The notes under the pieces: generated by a model | Told to the model about the DNA's origin: nothing | Database searches by the model: none | The model's input: only the letters and a program-made list of their open reading frames with translations | Origin: Alligator mississippiensis | Lineage: Eukaryota > Chordata > Crocodylia > Alligatoridae | Length of the DNA stretch: 64,000 nucleotides | Assembly (NCBI RefSeq): GCF_030867095.1 | Contig: NC_081824.1 | Coordinates: 168,338,933-168,402,932 of the forward strand | Direction: 5' to 3' | Made by a program: the position numbers and the translations under genes | In this document: piece by piece, positions 59,656 through 64,000 of the stretch | Layout: every line of letters starts with the position of its first letter | Position numbering within the stretch: the first letter of the stretch is position 1

Positions 59656-60180
59656 AGGCAGGTACTATCTGATGGCAGAGTAAATTACTGCACTTAAACA
59701 CACATGTAGATGATAATGTCGGGATTAGTTTACTCCAGCTCAAATTGCACCAGAGTTTATTTGCACTAATTGTGTGTGTAGACACACCCACAGAGAACAG
59801 TTTGTTGGGCTATATTATGCAGAAAATCACGATGGTCTGTTTTGGACTTATATGGCTATATCTACACAAGAAGCACTGTATAGGAATATCCATATAGCCA
59901 TTGGCGATGCATAGGGGGTGCAACCCCTGAGCGTGGCAGTGCACTCCCTGCGAAAAGGTGCCACCGACGCTGCCAGCAGCGTCTGTGGGAGGTCGCCAAC
60001 CTCTGGTCAACACTCACCACCCCCGCCCCCCAAAAGCATTGCGGCAGCCTGCGGGAACTCCCTGCTTGATGCCACTATGCTCCTGCCGTCGACAGTGCTG
60101 CCACCACCTGTGGGAGCTTGCTGTGTTCCCCCAACCTCTGGGGGCACGTGGCATTCATGCATATACCAAAATTAATTAAT
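59656..60180. repeat. MITE-like remnant and GC-rich block
   Basis: ACTATCTGATGGCAGAGTAAATTACTGCAC follows the outer CR1 (from 59663). It is roughly the inverse of GTAGACTAATTTACAGTGCTGTCAGATAG on the other side (54697-54725), so the CR1 may have hit a small inverted-repeat element. GTGTGTGTAGACACACCC lies near 59772-59790. From 59895 to 60160 is GC-rich low-complexity DNA without a supported gene. Confidence 0.4.
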
Positions 60181-61139
60181 TAAATGAACTTCACAGACTT
60201 AATGTTTTAACCTTTTCTTCACAGTCAGCTCTGTAATGTTTGTGTTGCACTTCTCTAAACTCCATCCAATTTGTCATCTTTCTGTAATGAGATGCACACA
60301 GTACTCCAGATGTAGTTGTAAAGGAGCCATTTAGAGAAAGACTGACATATATATCTGCTCCAGACAATGATGCTTCTGCATGCAGCTCAAACTTACATTA
60401 ACTTTCTTTGCTACTATATCACACTGGCAACCCGTATTTCATTTGTTCAGTCATCCATACACCTCTTTCAGATGTCCCTACTTCCCAGGTTTCTCCTTCT
60501 CATTAAGCATCTGTGTTTCTCTTCCCGAGATGTACAAGCTCTATTCTATTATTTGTGTATTTATTTATTTATTTAAAGGGAGATATGTACATCTTTCCCA
60601 GATGTATGACCCAAGGATGTGTACATATTTGGGCCTGCTAGGGAGGCCTGATTCTGGTTACACATGGTTAAAGCTTGGTGGTCACTGTGGCCACACACAG
60701 CTTATTGCAAACTATACCTGTACTGTATTGATATCAATTGTACATCTGGGAATGTATGTATATATAAAACCAAATTTCTTAGGTCCTTTCTCCCTATCTT
60801 TCTTTGTTGGCCAGTTTATTAGGATTTAATTCTAACATTTGCAGCTCCTTCATATGTCTCACTGAACATTTTAGTAGGCTCAGGGAGCTGTTGTAGCTGT
60901 GATGGGCCAAAAAATGTACCTGCAGAGGCAAAGGTGGGGTTTTTCTGTGATATCTTTTATTGCACCAAATGAAGAGTTACAAGAGATGTTAAACAAGCTT
61001 TCAGGCACAAAGGTTTGCTTCTTGCCCAGACCCATACTGGATATTTTAGGCCAGGCTACTATGGGGCGGGAGGGGGGGGAGTTATGGGCATGGAGCCTGG
61101 CCACTCTGCTGCTTCCCTCCTGCTATTTATGCTGCGGTA
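60181..61139. other. intergenic interval without genes
   Basis: AT-rich. It contains a (TTTA)n run near 60561-60574 and, near 60945-61010, a reversed copy of the old repeat seen at 39545. A 149-codon frame at 60380-60829 has no family resemblance and overlaps the (TTTA)n tract. Confidence 0.6.
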
Positions 61140-61420
61140 CAGGGGCGCTCAATCCTCAACCCATGTAGCCTTGTCATCCAAGCCACAGGGTTCCTGGCGA
61201 GTCTGAAACTATGGTGGTGAGGGAGCAGTGGCAGTGTTAATCACTATTCCCCTGCTGCCAAATTTCCAGACCTGTGGGAAGCCACGTGAGCCAGATAGCA
61301 CCGCCCTCTGTGCTATGTTGGGCATGCAGAGCCAATTGGGGTGGCGCAGTGCTGATCCTGGTGCAGGGCCCAACAGAGACAGTGCAGGGCCAGAAGATCC
61401 TACTGGTTGACCACCCCTTG
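61140..61420. mobile_element. hAT-type element copy, related to 4939-5338
   Basis: The left end CAGGGGCGCTCAATCCTCAA and right end (other strand) CAAGGGGTGGTCAACCAGTA are imperfect inverted repeats. The interior words GGTGGTGAGGGAGCAGTGGC, CCAAATTTCCAGACC and GTGGGAAGCCACGTGAGCC correspond to those in 4939-5338. No matching flank duplication was found. Confidence 0.5.
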
Positions 61421-61649
61421 CCATTTGTTTGGCCTGCAGGGCTAAATGCTTGGTTCCCAGTGCTGTAGCCCAAGCCTTGGAATGGCGGGCGCCCATCACG
61501 GAAGAACCCTGGGCATCCCTGGCATTCTGGGCCGATCTAGCTCTGCCCCGGCTCCAGTCAAAGATGGCACCCTACCAAATCCCTGCCTCTGGTTTAGCCC
61601 TGGATTATGGGGCGTGGGAGGGTTTTGTGGGGGCATTCTGTTTTCACAC

Positions 61650-62120
61650 GTGGTTGAAATGGAGGAGTTGGTGGACGCGTTGCTGAGGCCGCGCACAGCT
61701 CGCTGCAAGGCAGGGGGAGGTGACGGGGCGGTCCCAACCCCAGTGGGGCCAGTGCGGTGCCCTCCGCGCCTCCCCGTACAGCCACCGCCCAGGCGCAGCG
61801 AGCCCCTCCCACGCCGCCCCAACCTCCAGCCCGCAGGGACCCTCCCGGCCGCAGGGGGCGCAGGCGGGCAGGAAGCGGGGGCCCTGCGGCTGCTGTAGAT
61901 CGCGTCCCGGAGCCTGAGGGCCGCCGATCCGAGGTACGGCGGGCGGCGAGGGTCAGAAGCCGCCGGGTGGGGGGCGGAAGGCGATCGAGATTACGTCACT
62001 GAAGGTCTCCCGCCTGCGGGGCGGTGCCCCTTGTCCTGCCCCACGCGCTGAGCTCCGGGCGGGCCAGCAGCACCCCAGCCCAGTTGGGCACAGGGCAGCG
62101 CTGCTCCCCGAGCCCACTGC
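61650..62120. promoter_or_regulatory. second CpG-rich patch, candidate promoter of the neighbouring gene
   Basis: CpG density rises steeply across about 470 bp outside any recognised repeat. On the plus strand there is a possible splice donor, GATCCGAG|GTACGG (near 61932). In human, ABCC10 lies upstream of ZNF318 in the opposite orientation, so its promoter is plausible here. No frame in the patch resembles the ABCC10 N-terminus, so any exon would be noncoding. A 5' piece of another gene or a GC-rich repeat cannot be excluded. Confidence 0.4.
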
Positions 62121-62663
62121 AGAGCAGGAGGCTGTCCAGGGGTAGCAGGGGTGGGCTCTGCCCCTATCACCTCCCCAGGGTGTGCTTGTGACTGGGCTGG
62201 GTGCCCCTGGGCTTGCATTTAGAAACAAGTAGGGTTGCCAACCCTCCAGGATTGCCCTGGAGCCCCCAGGAATGAGAGAGAAATCTCCAGGAGGCTGCTG
62301 AGAGTCATGCAGAAGATAAATGATAGAATATTCATTGAAATAAGTATTAAATGTCAAATCTGATTTATGCAGTAGTCCAGTGGGTTTTTTTAAATGTCAT
62401 AGTAACTGCCTTTGCCTTCCTGACATAAAGTTTACTCACCGTAATCCATAACTGATATACATAAGCATGCAGACGCATTCGTGTTGTGTGTCGTGGGCAC
62501 ATTGGTGTCCTGGAAATCTCACAGAATAGATTCAAACAGAGTTGGCAACCCTAGAAACAAGGGGGAGAAGGGTGGGAGCCACTTCTCATCCTAGGGGTCA
62601 GGGCAGATGTGCACCGTGCAGACTAAGACACATAGCCCGAGTCCTCTTGTGTCCTGGCTGGGG

Positions 62664-62800
62664 TCATAGGATCAGAGGAAAGGAGGGCTGGAAGGCTGGC
62701 CTTACAAGGCCATCTAGTCCAGCCCCCTGCTCAAGGCAGTGTGACCAAGCAAACGAGCTCCTGCAGTCCATCTCCAATGAGGTTAGTCTGCCAGGTGCAC
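62664..62800 (-). repeat. CR1 3'-end fragment
   Basis: GGGCTGGAAGGCTGGCCTTAC followed by CCATCTAGTCCAGCCCCCTGC is the reverse complement of a CR1 tail region, preceded by a decayed TCATAGGATCAGAGG terminal repeat. Confidence 0.55.
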
Positions 62801-62816
62801 ATCTAACCCCCTAGGC

Positions 62817-63069
62817 CAGTAGTTCCCAAACTCTGACAGACTGCACACCACCAATGTAAAATGATACAACATTAAGTACCATCAGCAAATTTTTGTCATA
62901 TAAAGTAATTATAATGTCATATAAAGTAATTATAATAAACATATAATAAATATAATAAAAATAAAATAAATGTCATATAAAGTAATTATAATAAATCTGT
63001 TAAGGCATACCATTGACAGGTTGTCTGAGTACCACTGGTGGTACGCATGCCACAGATTGGGAACCGCTG
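62817..63069. mobile_element. short hAT-type element with perfect 8-bp duplication
   Basis: Flanked by perfect CCCTAGGC copies (62809-62816 and 63070-63077), central TA. Ends are CAGTAGTTCCCAAACTCTGA and, on the other strand, CAGCGGTTCCCAATCTGTGG. Inside, a unit GTCATATAAAGTAATTATAA is present three times (62895, 62916, 62972). Inverse orientation relative to siblings at 37374 and 45318. Confidence 0.88.
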
Positions 63070-63077
63070 CCCTAGGC

Positions 63078-64000
63078 GGACCCAGGATTAAGAACGGGGC
63101 GGGGGCAGGTGGTGCGAGGCATCGTCACCTCTAGCACAACACGTGTTTTTCTTCAGCTGAAAAAGAAACTAGAAGTTTTACTACTACACAAGGGGCCTCA
63201 GGCTGCCTTGTTCAGTTTAAGGTGGGGTTTTGCTTCGATCTGACTTCCTCAGACTGAGTTAAAAACAGTCTGCAGGGCTGTGAAATAGGAGCTATGGGAC
63301 CAGGAGCAGCAAACAGACAGTATGGCAGAAGAAAGTGAGCTTGATGGGTGGAATATCCAGACCATTAAAAAAGAGAGAGGGGGCTATTAACACCAGAGGA
63401 ATTAAGGGTTTAGAAGGGATCAGTTAGACTTTAATGAGCCATGAAGTCAAGTGATTCCCTCAGCACTGCCTGACTAGAAATGCTGCTGCCGCTGCCAGGC
63501 AGTTGGTTTTAAACTTTGGGTAGAGCGGGAATCAAAGGGGGTGCGAGTGCACCAGTGCACGCCCCCTGATCAACCCCTGTCTAACCCTGCTTTCTGCCTG
63601 GCTTTAGGCTACGGCAGGTAACCACCTCTGTCTCAGGCATGTCGAGTCCAGACGGTCATCATTTTGCTGGCCCAGGCTTAAACTCTGCTTGTTGGGAGCC
63701 ACCATATTAGAAGGGGATGGGGGGAACATCTATTCTTTAACAAAAGTGTCCTTTCCCCATTCTGTTCATGAGCCTGGGGATTTTCATAAGTGCTTGGGGG
63801 GCACATTTTAAACACTACTTACCAAATATTCCCTTCTCCACTCAAGGACTGCAGCTTCTCAGTTAGTTCAGTAATGTTATCACTTACTAGTTCTCCAGCT
63901 GATGGGGAGGATGCATAGCTGGAGAAGACCTAGATTGCTAATATAAAATGTATAAAAAAAATCTTTAAAGCCAAACATAAGTTGCGCTTCTGGCTGGGCA
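63078..64000. other. unassigned intergenic sequence at the right edge
   Basis: No repeat ends, splice-flanked exon or RNA gene recognised. Confidence 0.55.

Noticed and set aside
60380..60829. 149-codon plus-strand frame
   Set aside because: No recognisable motif, crosses a (TTTA)n tract, no promoter or splice evidence.
61446..61898. 150-codon frame at the second CpG patch, containing MEELVDALL
   Set aside because: Only a faint likeness to the ABCC10 start, no membrane segment follows, and the GC content explains the openness.
1..64000. CRISPR arrays, operons, prophage-type or other prokaryotic systems
   Set aside because: The window is vertebrate nuclear DNA. Repeats are transposons and simple sequence, with no regularly spaced array.

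Overview
This is vertebrate nuclear DNA: a sparse, intron-rich locus full of old transposons. The copies of CR1 LINEs, hAT, Tigger/pogo-like and Harbinger DNA transposons point to a non-avian sauropsid, most likely a crocodilian and less likely a turtle. That taxon is an inference from repeat content, because no species marker was found.

One protein-coding gene is clear. It is ZNF318, on the minus strand, recognised from its protein sequence. Eight coding exons are present, from the start codon at 38341 to exon 8 at 1252. All eight have GT/AG junctions and compatible phases (intron phases 0,2,0,0,1,0,0,1). They encode the first 1077 residues plus one split codon. The later exons, which carry most of the C-terminal half in human ZNF318, lie beyond the left edge. 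The first exon sits in a CpG-rich island (about 37.9-38.7 kb) with an E-box palindrome and a YY1-like site upstream.

Introns fill 1-38 kb and hold many DNA-transposon copies. At least ten hAT-type insertions in the window have terminal inverted repeats and 8-bp target duplications that can be read by eye. In nearly all of these the duplication has TA in the middle. A Tigger-like element is inserted cleanly inside one hAT copy at 16.4-17.6 kb.

The stretch from 38.5 to 64 kb is upstream intergenic DNA. It holds a decayed plus-strand CR1 (41.8-44.2 kb), a (GT)n tract, a degraded Harbinger transposase with a possible Myb-like partner (50-52 kb), and a nested pair of CR1s (54.7-59.6 kb). The inner CR1 keeps a reverse-transcriptase frame of about 600 codons with no stop. 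A second CpG-rich patch at about 61.65-62.1 kb may be the promoter of the neighbouring gene; ABCC10 is expected there by human synteny but was not seen.

No rRNA, confident tRNA, CRISPR, operon or other prokaryote-style feature was found. I found no unknown multi-gene system. The unusual content is transposon stratigraphy and insertion-site structure.
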